This document shows, one piece after another, positions 1 to 8,245 of a stretch of DNA of 64,000 nt; position 1 is the first letter of the stretch, and each line of letters opens with the position of its first letter. The DNA is taken from assembly GCA_002337125.1 (NCBI GenBank), contig DDFJ01000004.1:1105889-1169888 (forward strand), read 5' to 3'. Made by a program: the position numbers and the translations under genes. The notes beneath the pieces are model-generated. The model was not told the DNA's origin. It did not search any database and saw only the letters and a program-made list of their open reading frames with translations. This DNA is from Chitinophagaceae bacterium UBA1931. GTDB lineage: Bacteria > Bacteroidota > Bacteroidia > Chitinophagales > Chitinophagaceae.

Positions 1-8
1 TTGGTTTC

Positions 9-266
9 TTATTTTGTTGCTTCTTCACTTCCTTCAACCAATACAGTGACTTTGTTATTGAGTACTTCAACAAACCCGCCCTGGATATTATAGAATTCGT
101 TACGGTTTTTTTCAACCAGTACCTTCAGCTGTCCGGCTTTTAAAGCACTTACCAGCGGAGCGTGATTATCCAGTACTTCAAAACTACCGCCAATACCAGG
201 CAACTGTACACCAATTACCTCGCCGCTGTATGTTTTACCGAGTGGAGTTAATATTTCGAGATTCAT
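9..266 (-). CDS. atpC: F1F0 ATP synthase epsilon subunit
   Basis: This is the epsilon subunit of the F1 sector, part of the rotor stalk on the cytoplasmic face of the membrane. The protein starts MNLEILTPLGK and carries the beta-sandwich core with the conserved segment LPGIGGSFEVLDNHAPLVSALK. I chose the internal ATG at 264-266 because the 18 residues upstream in the longer reading frame are low-complexity and unlike the family. At 85 residues it is the short form lacking the C-terminal two-helix inhibitory domain, as is common in Bacteroidota. It lies 85 nt downstream of atpD and is very probably cotranscribed with it. Confidence 0.93.
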   Translation of the reverse strand: MNLEILTPLGKTYSGEVIGVQLPGIGGSFEVLDNHAPLVSALKAGQLKVLVEKNRNEFYNIQGGFVEVLNNKVTVLVEGSEEATK

Positions 267-346
267 AATTTGAAAATTTGTGCATTTGAAAATTTGAGAG
301 TTGTGAGCCTTCATTTTCAAATTGGCTCATCTTCAAACTTTCAAAT
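267..346. repeat. AT-rich repeat and stem-loop in the atpD-atpC spacer
   Basis: The 85-nt spacer is built from short repeats of the type AATTTGAAAATTTG and TTCAAACTTTCAAATTG. It also holds the inverted pair TGAGCC (304-309) and GGCTCA (324-329) around a 14-nt loop. It resembles the heptad tracks seen in other spacers of this window. A hairpin between cotranscribed genes could affect relative expression or mRNA stability, but nothing here proves that. Confidence 0.4.
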
Positions 347-351
347 TGTTT

Positions 352-1851
352 TTATCCTTTTGCTGCAGCGAGTAATTTCTTACCTTTTTCAACTGCATCT
401 TCAATAGTACCAACCAGGTTGAAGGCTGCTTCAGGATATTCATCCACTTCACCGTCCATAATCATGTTGAAACCACGGATAGTGTCTTCGATGCTTACAA
501 ACACACCTTTCAAACCGGTAAACGCTTCCGCTACGTGGAATGGCTGAGAAAGGAAACGCTGTACTTTACGTGCACGGAATACAGTCATTTTATCATCTTC
601 GCTCAATTCATCCATACCAAGGATGGCGATGATATCCTGCAGTTCCTTATAACGTTGTAAGATCAGTTTAACCTTGTTTGCACATTCGTAGTGCGCATCA
701 CCCACAATTTGCGGAGTAAGGATACGTGAAGTTGATTCCAACGGGTTTACCGCAGGGTAGATACCTAAGTCGGCAATCTTACGATCCAATACTGTAGTCG
801 CATCAAGGTGAGCAAATGTTGTTGCAGGAGCAGGGTCAGTCAAGTCATCCGCAGGTACATATACCGCCTGTACAGAGGTAATTGAACCATTACGTGTTGA
901 AGTGATACGTTCCTGCATCAGACCCATTTCAGTTGCAAGTGTTGGCTGGTAACCTACCGCTGAAGGCATACGGCCTAACAACGCAGATACTTCAGAACCT
1001 GCCTGTGTGAAACGGAAGATATTATCTACGAAGAACAGGATGTCTTTTCCTTTACCGGTACCATCTCCATCACGGAAATATTCAGCTACTGTAAGACCAG
1101 AAAGTGCCACACGTGCACGTGCACCCGGAGGCTCATTCATCTGACCAAACACGAAGGTTGCTTTTGATTCTTTCAAACCTTCCATATCCACTTTGCTCAG
1201 ATCCCAGCCACCTTCTTCCATGCTGTGTTTGAAAGCATCACCATATTTCATGATACCTGCTTCAATCATTTCACGCAACAGGTCATTACCTTCACGGGTA
1301 CGCTCACCTACACCGGCAAATACCGACAGACCACCATAACCTTTTGCGATATTATTAATCAATTCCTGGATCAATACTGTTTTACCCACACCGGCACCAC
1401 CAAACAAACCAATTTTACCACCTTTTGCGTATGGCTCAATCAGGTCAATTACTTTAATACCTGTGAAAAGCACTTCACTTGAAGTAGAAAGATTTTCGAA
1501 AGCAGGGGGTTTTGCGTGGATAGCACGACCGTTTGCTTTACTAACCTGGGGCAAACCATCAATTGCATCGCCGGTTACATTAAATAAGCGGCCGTTGATT
1601 AATTCGCCGGTAGGCATTACAATGTTTTTCTCGGTATCAACCACTTCCATACCACGTACCAAACCTTCAGTACCGTCCATCGCAATGGTACGAACGCTGT
1701 CTTCACCAAGGTGTTGCTGAACTTCAAGAACAAGCACATCACCATTTGGACGCTTTAATTCAAGCGCACTGTAAATTTCGGGCAGCTTACCGTCAAACTG
1801 TACGTCAACAACGGCGCCGATAACCTGTTTAACCTTACCAGAATTGGCCAT
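352..1851 (-). CDS. atpD: F1F0 ATP synthase beta subunit
   Basis: This is the catalytic beta subunit of F1, which makes ATP from ADP and phosphate at the alpha/beta interface. The 499-residue protein has the N-terminal barrel, the Walker A loop GGAGVGKT (residues 151-158), the following GERTREGNDL catalytic segment, the ALLGRMPSAVGYQPTLATEMG region and the DELSEDD motif of the C-terminal helical domain that contacts gamma. Length is slightly above the usual 460-480 residues. It is the first gene of an atpD-atpC pair separate from the other ATP synthase genes, an arrangement known from Bacteroidota. A consensus promoter lies about 40 nt upstream. Confidence 0.98.
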   Translation of the reverse strand: MANSGKVKQVIGAVVDVQFDGKLPEIYSALELKRPNGDVLVLEVQQHLGEDSVRTIAMDGTEGLVRGMEVVDTEKNIVMPTGELINGRLFNVTGDAIDGLPQVSKANGRAIHAKPPAFENLSTSSEVLFTGIKVIDLIEPYAKGGKIGLFGGAGVGKTVLIQELINNIAKGYGGLSVFAGVGERTREGNDLLREMIEAGIMKYGDAFKHSMEEGGWDLSKVDMEGLKESKATFVFGQMNEPPGARARVALSGLTVAEYFRDGDGTGKGKDILFFVDNIFRFTQAGSEVSALLGRMPSAVGYQPTLATEMGLMQERITSTRNGSITSVQAVYVPADDLTDPAPATTFAHLDATTVLDRKIADLGIYPAVNPLESTSRILTPQIVGDAHYECANKVKLILQRYKELQDIIAILGMDELSEDDKMTVFRARKVQRFLSQPFHVAEAFTGLKGVFVSIEDTIRGFNMIMDGEVDEYPEAAFNLVGTIEDAVEKGKKLLAAAKG

Positions 1852-1892
1852 ATTAAATGCTATTTTAAAAATGTGGGTTTAAAAACTGGGCG

Positions 1893-1923
1893 CAAAGGTA
1901 AGGGTGGCGTAACGAATTGCCAA
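1893..1923 (-). promoter_or_regulatory. Bacteroidota-type promoter of atpD-atpC
   Basis: On the minus strand the site reads TTG (1921-1923), 20 nt spacer, TACCTTTG (1893-1900). This matches the Bacteroidota primary-sigma consensus TTG-N17-23-TAnnTTTG exactly. Transcription would start near 1887, giving a leader of about 35 nt before the atpD ATG. The remainder of the 348-nt gap up to the next gene (1924-2199) shows no convincing gene. Confidence 0.6.
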
Positions 1924-2199
1924 TTTGTTAAGGGGCATTTTTTAATTTGGGGAAAAGAAAATAAACGGCTGGGTATCAGTACCCAAAAATTGCCTGCAAA
2001 AGGCGGTGCCGGGTAGCAAAATCAGTATCCCCAGCCTCATTTTACAGCCCCCAGAAAAAGAAACTGGTTCTATAAGCCAAGCCTGCCTGATCAAACTCAA
2101 AACAGACGGAAAAAAGAAGATAATCCACGCATCTCCAGCCACTGAAATTATTTTTTTCGTTTGTAGCTGCGATTTATCTTTCCTGTCAAATCAACAACT

Positions 2200-4323
2200 A
2201 TGAACAGCATTTCTGCTATCTATCCGGCTAACCCTCAAAACGTTTCCCCTCAAATAACAGAGCCATCACCAACTTTCAAAAAAGAAGTCAGTAAAGTTAT
2301 GGTCGCAATAGGCCTGTTTTTCGTGGTATATATTATCCTCATTATTCTGTCGGTTATTCTTTCCATTGGCTGTGTGTTTTTAGGTGTCAGCGTTATTGCC
2401 GGTTTGTCCAACATTATTGGAATTATTGCCGGGTTGGGTATCATCAGCATTGGTATCCTCGTGTTTGTATTCCTGGTTAAGTTTATTTTTTCGGTAAAGA
2501 AATACGATGAGTCGAACAGTATTGAAATTACCGAAGCAGAACAGCCACAACTCTTCGGCTTTATCCGGCAACTTACAACCGATACGCACACAAAATTTCC
2601 GAAGAAGATTGTGTTATCACCGGATGTAAATGCCAGCGTTTTTTATAATGATAGTTTCTGGAGCATGATTTTCCCGGTAAAGAAAAATCTGCAAATAGGG
2701 CTTGGCCTTGTAAACACACTAACCCTCAGTGAATTTAAAGCAGTGATGGCGCATGAGTTTGGCCATTTTTCGCAGCGAAGCATGAAACTGGGAAGCTTTG
2801 TTTACAATGTAAACAAAGCCATTTACAACATGCTGTTTGAAAACAAGGATTATGGAAAATTCCTGAGCGGATGGGGCAGTGTACATTGGGTCATCAGCAT
2901 TTTTGTTTGGTTAACCATCCAGATTATTAAAGGCATTCAATCCATACTGCAGGGCATGTATAGTTTTATTAATAAACAGTACATGCGTTTATCCCGTGAA
3001 ATGGAATTTCATGCTGATGCTGTTGCCGCAAGTGTAAGCGGAAGTAATAACTGCATTGCAGCACTGAACAAACTTGAAATAAGCACTGCCTGTTACAATA
3101 CAGTTTTACAAAAAGCCGATGATTTTCTTGGTGAGAAAAAAGTGTTGCAGAACATTTACCAGAAGCACAGCATTGTTATGCAGCAGTTCGGCGATCAATA
3201 TAACCTGCCCACTGTTCTTCATGTTCCGGTGGTGGACGACTCGTTCAAAAAACGTTTTCAGCAAAGCCGGGTGAATATAAAAGATCAATGGGCTTCACAT
3301 CCTTCAAATGAAGACAGGACGCAGAAACTTGAGGAAATTGCATTAAATGCCGGCACTGATAACCGCAGTGCGTGGGTATTATTTAATGATGCAGAAAAAG
3401 TGCAGCAGCAGCTTTCGGCCGTTCTTTATAAAAACGTTTCAGCAGAAATAAAACAAGAAACTTTAAATGCAGATGAGTTTAAAGAAAAATACCTGCTGGA
3501 TATTGAAAGCTTTCATCTCCCTGAAGAGTACAAAGGTTTTTACGAACAGCATATTATGCAGGAAGCAGATATTGAACAACTCATCAGTCAATCACAAAAC
3601 ACAGAAATAAGCAAAGAAACCTTTGACAAACTATTTAATGATGAAACAACTTCACTGGCCAAAGCAGTTATTTCAAACCGAACCGATGAGCAAACAATCA
3701 ACGCCATTGCCAGCAAACAAATTGACACGAAAAGTTTTGACTTTGACGGAAAGAAATACAAAAGCAGTGAAGCGGAAGATGTACTAAAACTCCTGAAAGC
3801 AGAAATAGAAAAACAGACCAGCCTGTTGAAACAGCATGATGAAAATGCATTTGTCTTTTTCTATAAAGTTGCTTTGCTGAAAAGTGAAGACGATGCATCA
3901 TCCTTAAAAAATTCATACAACGCATACTTCAGCAACCGGGCTAAAACCGATAAATACATTGGCGTATGTAACAGGGTTATTGAATTACTTTCTCCCCTAC
4001 TCATGGGACAGACAGTAAGCATTGAAGCAGCCAATCAAATGGCAGCCGGATTGCGTGATGAAAGTCAAGAAATCCGTCTTTACCTGAAAGCATGGATTGA
4101 ACAAGGTGTTTTTGATGATGCAGCTTTAATAAAAAACCGTGCTATACATTTTGTAAATGTAAACTACCAGTACTTCGTTAACGAATCATTTTTTGATGCA
4201 GAACTAACCGAACTGCACCAGTTAATTATTAACACAGTACCTCATCTGCAGAGCTACCAGTTTAAAGATTTTAAAAAGATACTGGTTAAACAACTTGAGT
4301 TATATAAATCAGTATTTGCATAA
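2200..4323 (+). CDS. Membrane-anchored M48-family metallopeptidase
   Basis: A 707-residue zinc peptidase of the Ste24/HtpX (M48) type. An N-terminal tail of about 30 residues is followed by two hydrophobic segments (roughly residues 30-95). The zinc motif HEFGH is at residues 185-189 and the downstream MEFHADAVAA segment (residues 268-277) supplies the third, glutamate ligand. Another hydrophobic stretch lies between them near residue 230. The last 400 residues are a long helical, charged region without a recognised domain, much larger than in HtpX. Such proteins are linked to membrane protein quality control; the substrate here is unknown. It is monocistronic by appearance. A TATCTTTC box at 2175-2182 could be the promoter -7 element. 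Confidence 0.85.
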   Translation: MNSISAIYPANPQNVSPQITEPSPTFKKEVSKVMVAIGLFFVVYIILIILSVILSIGCVFLGVSVIAGLSNIIGIIAGLGIISIGILVFVFLVKFIFSVKKYDESNSIEITEAEQPQLFGFIRQLTTDTHTKFPKKIVLSPDVNASVFYNDSFWSMIFPVKKNLQIGLGLVNTLTLSEFKAVMAHEFGHFSQRSMKLGSFVYNVNKAIYNMLFENKDYGKFLSGWGSVHWVISIFVWLTIQIIKGIQSILQGMYSFINKQYMRLSREMEFHADAVAASVSGSNNCIAALNKLEISTACYNTVLQKADDFLGEKKVLQNIYQKHSIVMQQFGDQYNLPTVLHVPVVDDSFKKRFQQSRVNIKDQWASHPSNEDRTQKLEEIALNAGTDNRSAWVLFNDAEKVQQQLSAVLYKNVSAEIKQETLNADEFKEKYLLDIESFHLPEEYKGFYEQHIMQEADIEQLISQSQNTEISKETFDKLFNDETTSLAKAVISNRTDEQTINAIASKQIDTKSFDFDGKKYKSSEAEDVLKLLKAEIEKQTSLLKQHDENAFVFFYKVALLKSEDDASSLKNSYNAYFSNRAKTDKYIGVCNRVIELLSPLLMGQTVSIEAANQMAAGLRDESQEIRLYLKAWIEQGVFDDAALIKNRAIHFVNVNYQYFVNESFFDAELTELHQLIINTVPHLQSYQFKDFKKILVKQLELYKSVFA

Positions 4324-4410
4324 CATTTAACTGAACAGTTATTGAAATAAAACAGGTCGTTAACTAACAAGTGTAATTGCACTTATGCCAACGTTTTCGC
4401 TAAAACTTTG

Positions 4411-4439
4411 TTGAAAGCCAATTCATCTAAGTAAATTGC
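4411..4439 (+). promoter_or_regulatory. Probable promoter of the FNR-like gene
   Basis: TTG (4411-4413), 18 nt, TAAATTGC (4432-4439). The -7 box is a near match to TAnnTTTG. A TAAATTGC sequence also lies just upstream of dnaX (40345-40352) and TAAATTAG before the RNase H-like gene. The expected start is near 4446, about 15 nt before the ATG. Confidence 0.35.
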
Positions 4440-4460
4440 GCCCCTAAAATTTTTATACTG

Positions 4461-5180
4461 ATGGCGGTACAACCATGGCGCAAAGGCATTGTAACAGATA
4501 TTATTGACGAAACTCCAAATACAAAACGTTTTCGGATTAAGATACCTGAACTGGAAGTGTTTGATTTTAATCCCGGGCAGTTTATCACATTCGATCTTCC
4601 TATACATGAAAAACCAAGCAAGCGTTTACGCAGCTATTCCATTGCAAGCTGGCCCAACGGTACCAACGAATTTGAACTGATTATTGTATTAAACAAAGCA
4701 GGTGCAGGAACTCCCTGGCTCTGGGATCATGTTTCAGTTGGATCTGAATTAACATTAAGAGGACCACAAGGTGTGTTCACACTGCCTGAAACAATTGATA
4801 CCGATTTATTCTTTATCTGCACAGGTACAGGTATTGCTCCTTTCCGCAGCAAAACACATTATATATTAAAGAACAACATCCCTCATCATAATATCTATCT
4901 CATTTTCGGCACAAGAAAAAAAGAAGATTTACTTTATTATGATGAGCTGAGCAAGCTGCACGATGAATACGACAGCTTCCACTATTACCCCACACTTTCA
5001 CGTGAATTATGGAATGGCCATACAGGCTATGTACATAATATTTACGAGAAGCTGCTGGAAAATAAACAGGATGCAAGGTTTTACCTCTGTGGCTGGAGAG
5101 CCATGCTGGATGAAACCAAAAAACGCATCATTGAACTGGGTTATGATAAGAAAACCATTCACCAGGAAGTGTACGGATAG
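4461..5180 (+). CDS. FAD/NAD(P)-binding oxidoreductase, ferredoxin-NADP reductase family
   Basis: A 239-residue single-module reductase of the FNR superfamily, which moves electrons between NAD(P)H and an iron-sulfur or flavin partner in the cytosol. The FAD-binding motif RSYSIAS is near residues 57-63. The pyridine-nucleotide domain shows GTGIAPFRS near residues 123-131, and the C-terminal CGWRAMLDE segment is typical of FNR-like NAD(P) sites. There is no 2Fe-2S domain fused to it, so a separate electron carrier is expected. It sits just upstream of the complex I operon but is separated from it by a strong terminator, so cotranscription is unlikely. Confidence 0.85.
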   Translation: MAVQPWRKGIVTDIIDETPNTKRFRIKIPELEVFDFNPGQFITFDLPIHEKPSKRLRSYSIASWPNGTNEFELIIVLNKAGAGTPWLWDHVSVGSELTLRGPQGVFTLPETIDTDLFFICTGTGIAPFRSKTHYILKNNIPHHNIYLIFGTRKKEDLLYYDELSKLHDEYDSFHYYPTLSRELWNGHTGYVHNIYEKLLENKQDARFYLCGWRAMLDETKKRIIELGYDKKTIHQEVYG

Positions 5181-5206
5181 TGACAATTATTACATAAAAA
5201 TCATAT

Positions 5207-5239
5207 AAAAACTCCGGCAACGTTGCCGGAGTTTTTTTT
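5207..5239 (+). terminator. Rho-independent terminator after the FNR-like gene
   Basis: A perfect palindrome (5211-5232, core CTCCGGCAACGTTGCCGGAG) extended by A/T pairs and followed by a run of eight T. It separates the upstream reductase gene from the nuo operon. Confidence 0.9.
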
Positions 5240-5342
5240 GTAATAAATGTTGCCAGAACTGTAAAAAACGCATGTTGAAACAATGACCTTCAACAGAAAC
5301 GGGGTTAATAAGAATCAGGGATGCCATTATTTTAATTGTTGC

Positions 5343-5350
5343 TAAATTCG
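5343..5350 (+). promoter_or_regulatory. Candidate -7 box of the nuo operon
   Basis: TAAATTCG matches the TAnnTTCG variant also seen upstream of gbsR (TATCTTCG) and rny (TAATTTCG). No clear TTG lies 19-21 nt upstream. If used, transcription starts near 5355, which favours the nuoA ATG at 5375 over the upstream TTG codons at 5336 and 5339. Confidence 0.3.
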
Positions 5351-5374
5351 TCGAATCAAAAAAACCGACTTTTT

Positions 5375-5725
5375 ATGGGTGCAGCATCGCTCATTGTATT
5401 AATTATTGCGGCCGTAGCCTTTTCAACCATTGCTATTTTAATTGCCAAAGTGGTTACAAAGTCCACAACCAACAAGCAAAAGGGTGAAGCCATTGAATGT
5501 GGTATTCCTACAAAAGGCCCCAGCTGGATCCAGTTTAATGTAGGTTATTACCTGTTTGCCCTCATCTTCCTGATTTTTGATGTGGAACTGGTGTTCCTTT
5601 ATCCATGGGCTGTAGCGGTTAAACAAACCGGCTGGATGGCTCTGATAGAGATCGTGATCTTTTTCTTTATCTTGTTTGCAGGATTTTTGTATGCACATAA
5701 GAAAGGTGCACTGAAATGGGTGTAA
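5375..5725 (+). CDS. nuoA: NADH-quinone oxidoreductase subunit A
   Basis: A small membrane subunit of respiratory complex I, at the junction of the membrane and peripheral arms. The 116-residue product has three hydrophobic segments. Between the first two lies the cytosolic loop with the conserved cysteine in KGEAIECGIPTKGPSW, followed by the family motif LIFLIFDVELVFLYPWA. The ATG at 5375 was chosen because it begins right at the first membrane segment and follows a likely -7 box. TTG codons at 5336/5339 would add 12-13 polar residues and cannot be excluded. It is the first gene of the nuo operon. Confidence 0.92.
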   Translation: MGAASLIVLIIAAVAFSTIAILIAKVVTKSTTNKQKGEAIECGIPTKGPSWIQFNVGYYLFALIFLIFDVELVFLYPWAVAVKQTGWMALIEIVIFFFILFAGFLYAHKKGALKWV

Positions 5726-5799
5726 GGATAAGACTTATTGAACAAGAAACGTTGAAGTGCAAAAGCAGCCATTGAAGTAACACCACATAACTTTTAGAA

Positions 5800-6381
5800 A
5801 TGAGTAAAAACGATAAACAGAAAAGCTTTTTAGAAACGTTTCCAACAGGCAAGGAAACTGAGAGCGTTTTTCCCGGAACTATTCATGAACTGCCGGGCGG
5901 TGGTATTGTTACAAGCAAACTTGACGATGTAATTAACTGGGCACGTTCAAACTCACTGTGGCCCTTAACATTTGCCACCAGTTGCTGCGGTATTGAATAC
6001 ATGGCTGTTGCCGGTGCCAAATACGATTTTTCCCGTTTTGGATTTGAAGTAGCCCGTGCCACACCACGCCAGGCCGACGTAATTATTATTGCAGGAACCA
6101 TTGTAAACAAAATGGCACCTGTATTAAAGCGTCTTTACGACCAGATGGCTGATCCGAAATATGTGATTGCGATGGGTGCCTGTGCCATCAGCGGTGGTCC
6201 ATTCTTTTATAATACCTACTCTGTTGTGAAGGGAGCCGATCATGTAGTTCCCGTGGATGTGTACATTCCCGGTTGCCCTCCCCGCCCCGAAGCTTTGTTG
6301 CACGCATTGATTGCTTTGCAGCAAAAAATCAAAAGCGGTATGACAAGAGAACAAATCAGAGAAGGAAAAGATATTGTATGA
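5800..6381 (+). CDS. nuoB: NADH-quinone oxidoreductase subunit B
   Basis: The subunit carrying iron-sulfur cluster N2, the last carrier before ubiquinone or menaquinone. All four expected cysteines are visible: the adjacent pair C62-C63 in TSCCGIEYMAV, C128 in GACAISGGPF and C159 in GCPPRPE. The 193-residue length is normal. The stop codon overlaps the nuoC start in an ATGA, so the two are translationally coupled. Confidence 0.97.
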   Translation: MSKNDKQKSFLETFPTGKETESVFPGTIHELPGGGIVTSKLDDVINWARSNSLWPLTFATSCCGIEYMAVAGAKYDFSRFGFEVARATPRQADVIIIAGTIVNKMAPVLKRLYDQMADPKYVIAMGACAISGGPFFYNTYSVVKGADHVVPVDVYIPGCPPRPEALLHALIALQQKIKSGMTREQIREGKDIV

Positions 6382-6836
6382 CAAACGAAGAATTAAAGGT
6401 AAAACTTACCGAACTGTTACCCTCAGCCACTTTTGAAGAAGGTGGTGAATGGCTGAATGTATACATTGAACCAGCTGCACTACCGGCTTTTGCAAAACAA
6501 CTGAAAAGCGATGAAGTACTGCAGTTCGATTTTCTTTTCTGTCTTACCTGTGTTGACTGGAAAACCCATTTAACAATGGTTTACCACCTCCGCTCAACCA
6601 AACTGCAACATGCTGTTGTGGTAAAGGCAAAACTCGACAGAACAAAACCTGAAATAGAAACCGTTTCTGATACATGGCGTACAGCCGAGTTTCATGAAAG
6701 AGAAGTATATGAAATGTTTGGCGTGCATTTTCTTCACCATCCCGATCTGCGTTTGCTGATTTTACCTGCAGGATGGGAAGGAAAGAACCCGATGCGTAAG
6801 GATTTTGAAGATCCGGTGAATATGATAAAACTATAA
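6378..6836 (+). CDS. nuoC: NADH-quinone oxidoreductase subunit C
   Basis: A peripheral-arm subunit of complex I (30 kDa-type), 152 residues, beginning MTNEELKVKL. The signature WRTAEFHEREVYEMFGVHF with the following LRLLILPAGWEGKNPMRKDF segment is unmistakable. The start is fixed by the 4-nt overlap with the nuoB stop; a longer open frame reaching back to 6273 is only overlap with nuoB. NuoC is not fused to NuoD, unlike in E. coli. Confidence 0.96.
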   Translation: MTNEELKVKLTELLPSATFEEGGEWLNVYIEPAALPAFAKQLKSDEVLQFDFLFCLTCVDWKTHLTMVYHLRSTKLQHAVVVKAKLDRTKPEIETVSDTWRTAEFHEREVYEMFGVHFLHHPDLRLLILPAGWEGKNPMRKDFEDPVNMIKL

Positions 6837-6839
6837 AGA

Positions 6840-6853
6840 AGTTTTTAGTTGTG
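6840..6853 (+). repeat. Heptad track after nuoC
   Basis: Two 7-nt units (AGTTTTT, AGTTGTG) start within 4 nt of the nuoC stop. The same unit type follows nuoD, nuoI and nuoK. Confidence 0.35.
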
Positions 6854-6894
6854 CGTACTTAGGCTAACAGCTTGGGTGAATAGAATTACCGGAT

Positions 6895-6952
6895 GTACAA
6901 GTGAGTGACACAACAGAAGTAAAATAGAAATACAAAAGTTCACAACATAAAA
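6895..6952 (+). repeat. 58-nt intergenic repeat, copy 1 (before nuoD)
   Basis: This stretch matches 10795-10852 (before nuoL) at about 48 of 58 positions by eye, in the same orientation and at a similar distance from the next start codon. Shared cores include GTACAAGTG, CAACAG and AGTAAAATAG. The function is unknown; both copies sit in otherwise long spacers of the same operon. Confidence 0.6.
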
Positions 6953-6961
6953 TTGTTTTAG

Positions 6962-8104
6962 TTGTACAGAGAAACCGAAATAATAAAAGACGCACCGCAA
7001 TTTGGTGAACCGGGCTTTGGTGATCTGGTGATAAACGTTGGTCCGCAGCACCCTGCAACGCATGGTGTATTGCACCTGATTATTACACTTAATGGTGAAA
7101 CCATTAAAGATATTAAACCCAACCTGGGATATATTCATCGCTCCATTGAAAAAATGTGTGAGAGTCTTACTTACAGGCAGTTCATTTATGTAACCAGCCG
7201 TATGGATTATCTCTCAGCACATATCAACAACCACGCCTGTGCGTTGGTGGTTGAAAAAGGATTGCAGGTTGAAGTGCCTGAGCGTGCACAGGTAATACGT
7301 GTTTTGTTTGATGAATTAACAAGAATTGCATCGCACGAATTATGGTGGGGAGCAATGGCCATGGATCTTGGTGCTTTTACTCCATTCTTCCACTCATTCA
7401 GGGAAAGAGAAACCATCAACGTAATTATGGAAGAAACCTGCGGCGCAAGGTTAACTATGAATTACTATGTACCCGGTGGTGTAATGTGGGATCTTCACCC
7501 CGATTTTCAGAAGAGAGTAAAAGATTTTATTACCCTTTATAAAAAGAAAATTCACGAATACGACGAACTGGTAACTGGTAATATCATTTTCCAGAACAGG
7601 ATGAAAGGCATTGGATATATTTCGCCTGAAGATGTGATTTCGTACGGCTGTACAGGACCTGTTGCAAGAGGAAGCGGTGTACACTCTGATATTCGTAAAG
7701 TTTCACCTTATTCGATTTACAGCAAACTTGATTTTGATGAAGTACTTGAAACTGGCGGCGATTCATTTGCACGTTATGTTGTACGCATCAAAGAAATGCA
7801 CCAGTCGATAAAAATTATTGAACAACTGATTGACAATATACCTGAAGGTGATTTCCAGGCGAAAACAAAAGCTGTATTGAAATTGCCAAAAGGAGAATAT
7901 TACCAGAGCGTGGAGACTGCACGTGGTGAATTGGGTGTTTACATTGTGAGCGAAGGTGGAACCACTCCGTACAGGATTAAATTCCGTTCGCCCGGTTTCT
8001 CCAACCTGTCTGCATTAAATCACATGATTAAAGGTGGAAAGATTGGTGACCTGATTGCAGCAATGGGAACACTGGACCTGGTAATACCTGATATTGACAG
8101 GTAG
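6962..8104 (+). CDS. nuoD: NADH-quinone oxidoreductase subunit D
   Basis: The 49 kDa-type subunit, which forms the quinone-binding site together with NuoB. Motifs seen are GPQHPATHGVLHL near residue 28, YIHRSIEKMCES, DYLSAHINNHA, the LRGSGV-like GPVARGSGVHSDIRK segment and the C-terminal GTLDLVIPDIDR, which ends the family normally. Length is 380 residues. The start must be TTG at 6962: an in-frame TAG lies immediately before it (6959-6961) and the first ATG comes after the essential GPQHPATHG motif. It follows nuoC by a 125-nt spacer with a repeat and precedes nuoH directly; nuoE, nuoF and nuoG are absent. Confidence 0.96.
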   Translation: MYRETEIIKDAPQFGEPGFGDLVINVGPQHPATHGVLHLIITLNGETIKDIKPNLGYIHRSIEKMCESLTYRQFIYVTSRMDYLSAHINNHACALVVEKGLQVEVPERAQVIRVLFDELTRIASHELWWGAMAMDLGAFTPFFHSFRERETINVIMEETCGARLTMNYYVPGGVMWDLHPDFQKRVKDFITLYKKKIHEYDELVTGNIIFQNRMKGIGYISPEDVISYGCTGPVARGSGVHSDIRKVSPYSIYSKLDFDEVLETGGDSFARYVVRIKEMHQSIKIIEQLIDNIPEGDFQAKTKAVLKLPKGEYYQSVETARGELGVYIVSEGGTTPYRIKFRSPGFSNLSALNHMIKGGKIGDLIAAMGTLDLVIPDIDR

Positions 8105-8113
8105 AAGATTTGA

Positions 8114-8141
8114 AGTTTATAGTTTATGGTTTTTTAGTTGG
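8114..8141 (+). repeat. Heptad track after nuoD
   Basis: Four consecutive 7-nt units (AGTTTAT, AGTTTAT, GGTTTTT, TAGTTGG) begin 10 nt after the nuoD stop. They belong to the same repeat style as the tracks after nuoC, nuoI and nuoK. The rest of the 141-nt spacer before nuoH contains no gene. Confidence 0.4.
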
Positions 8142-8245
8142 CTTGCTTCTGAAAGTAAATAGCCAATGGTGAATAATCTGAAATCAAACAAGCGTACACA
8201 TACATCTGACATCGTACATAAAAACAGACGACTAAATAATATTAA

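Noticed and set aside
1942..2203. Two overlapping open frames on opposite strands between atpD and the M48 peptidase
   Set aside because: Both are short, unlike any protein family, overlap each other and end in or next to real genes. The region is better explained as divergent promoter DNA.
4383..4621. Minus-strand frames overlapping the start of the FNR-like gene
   Set aside because: They are antisense shadows of a clearly coding plus-strand gene.
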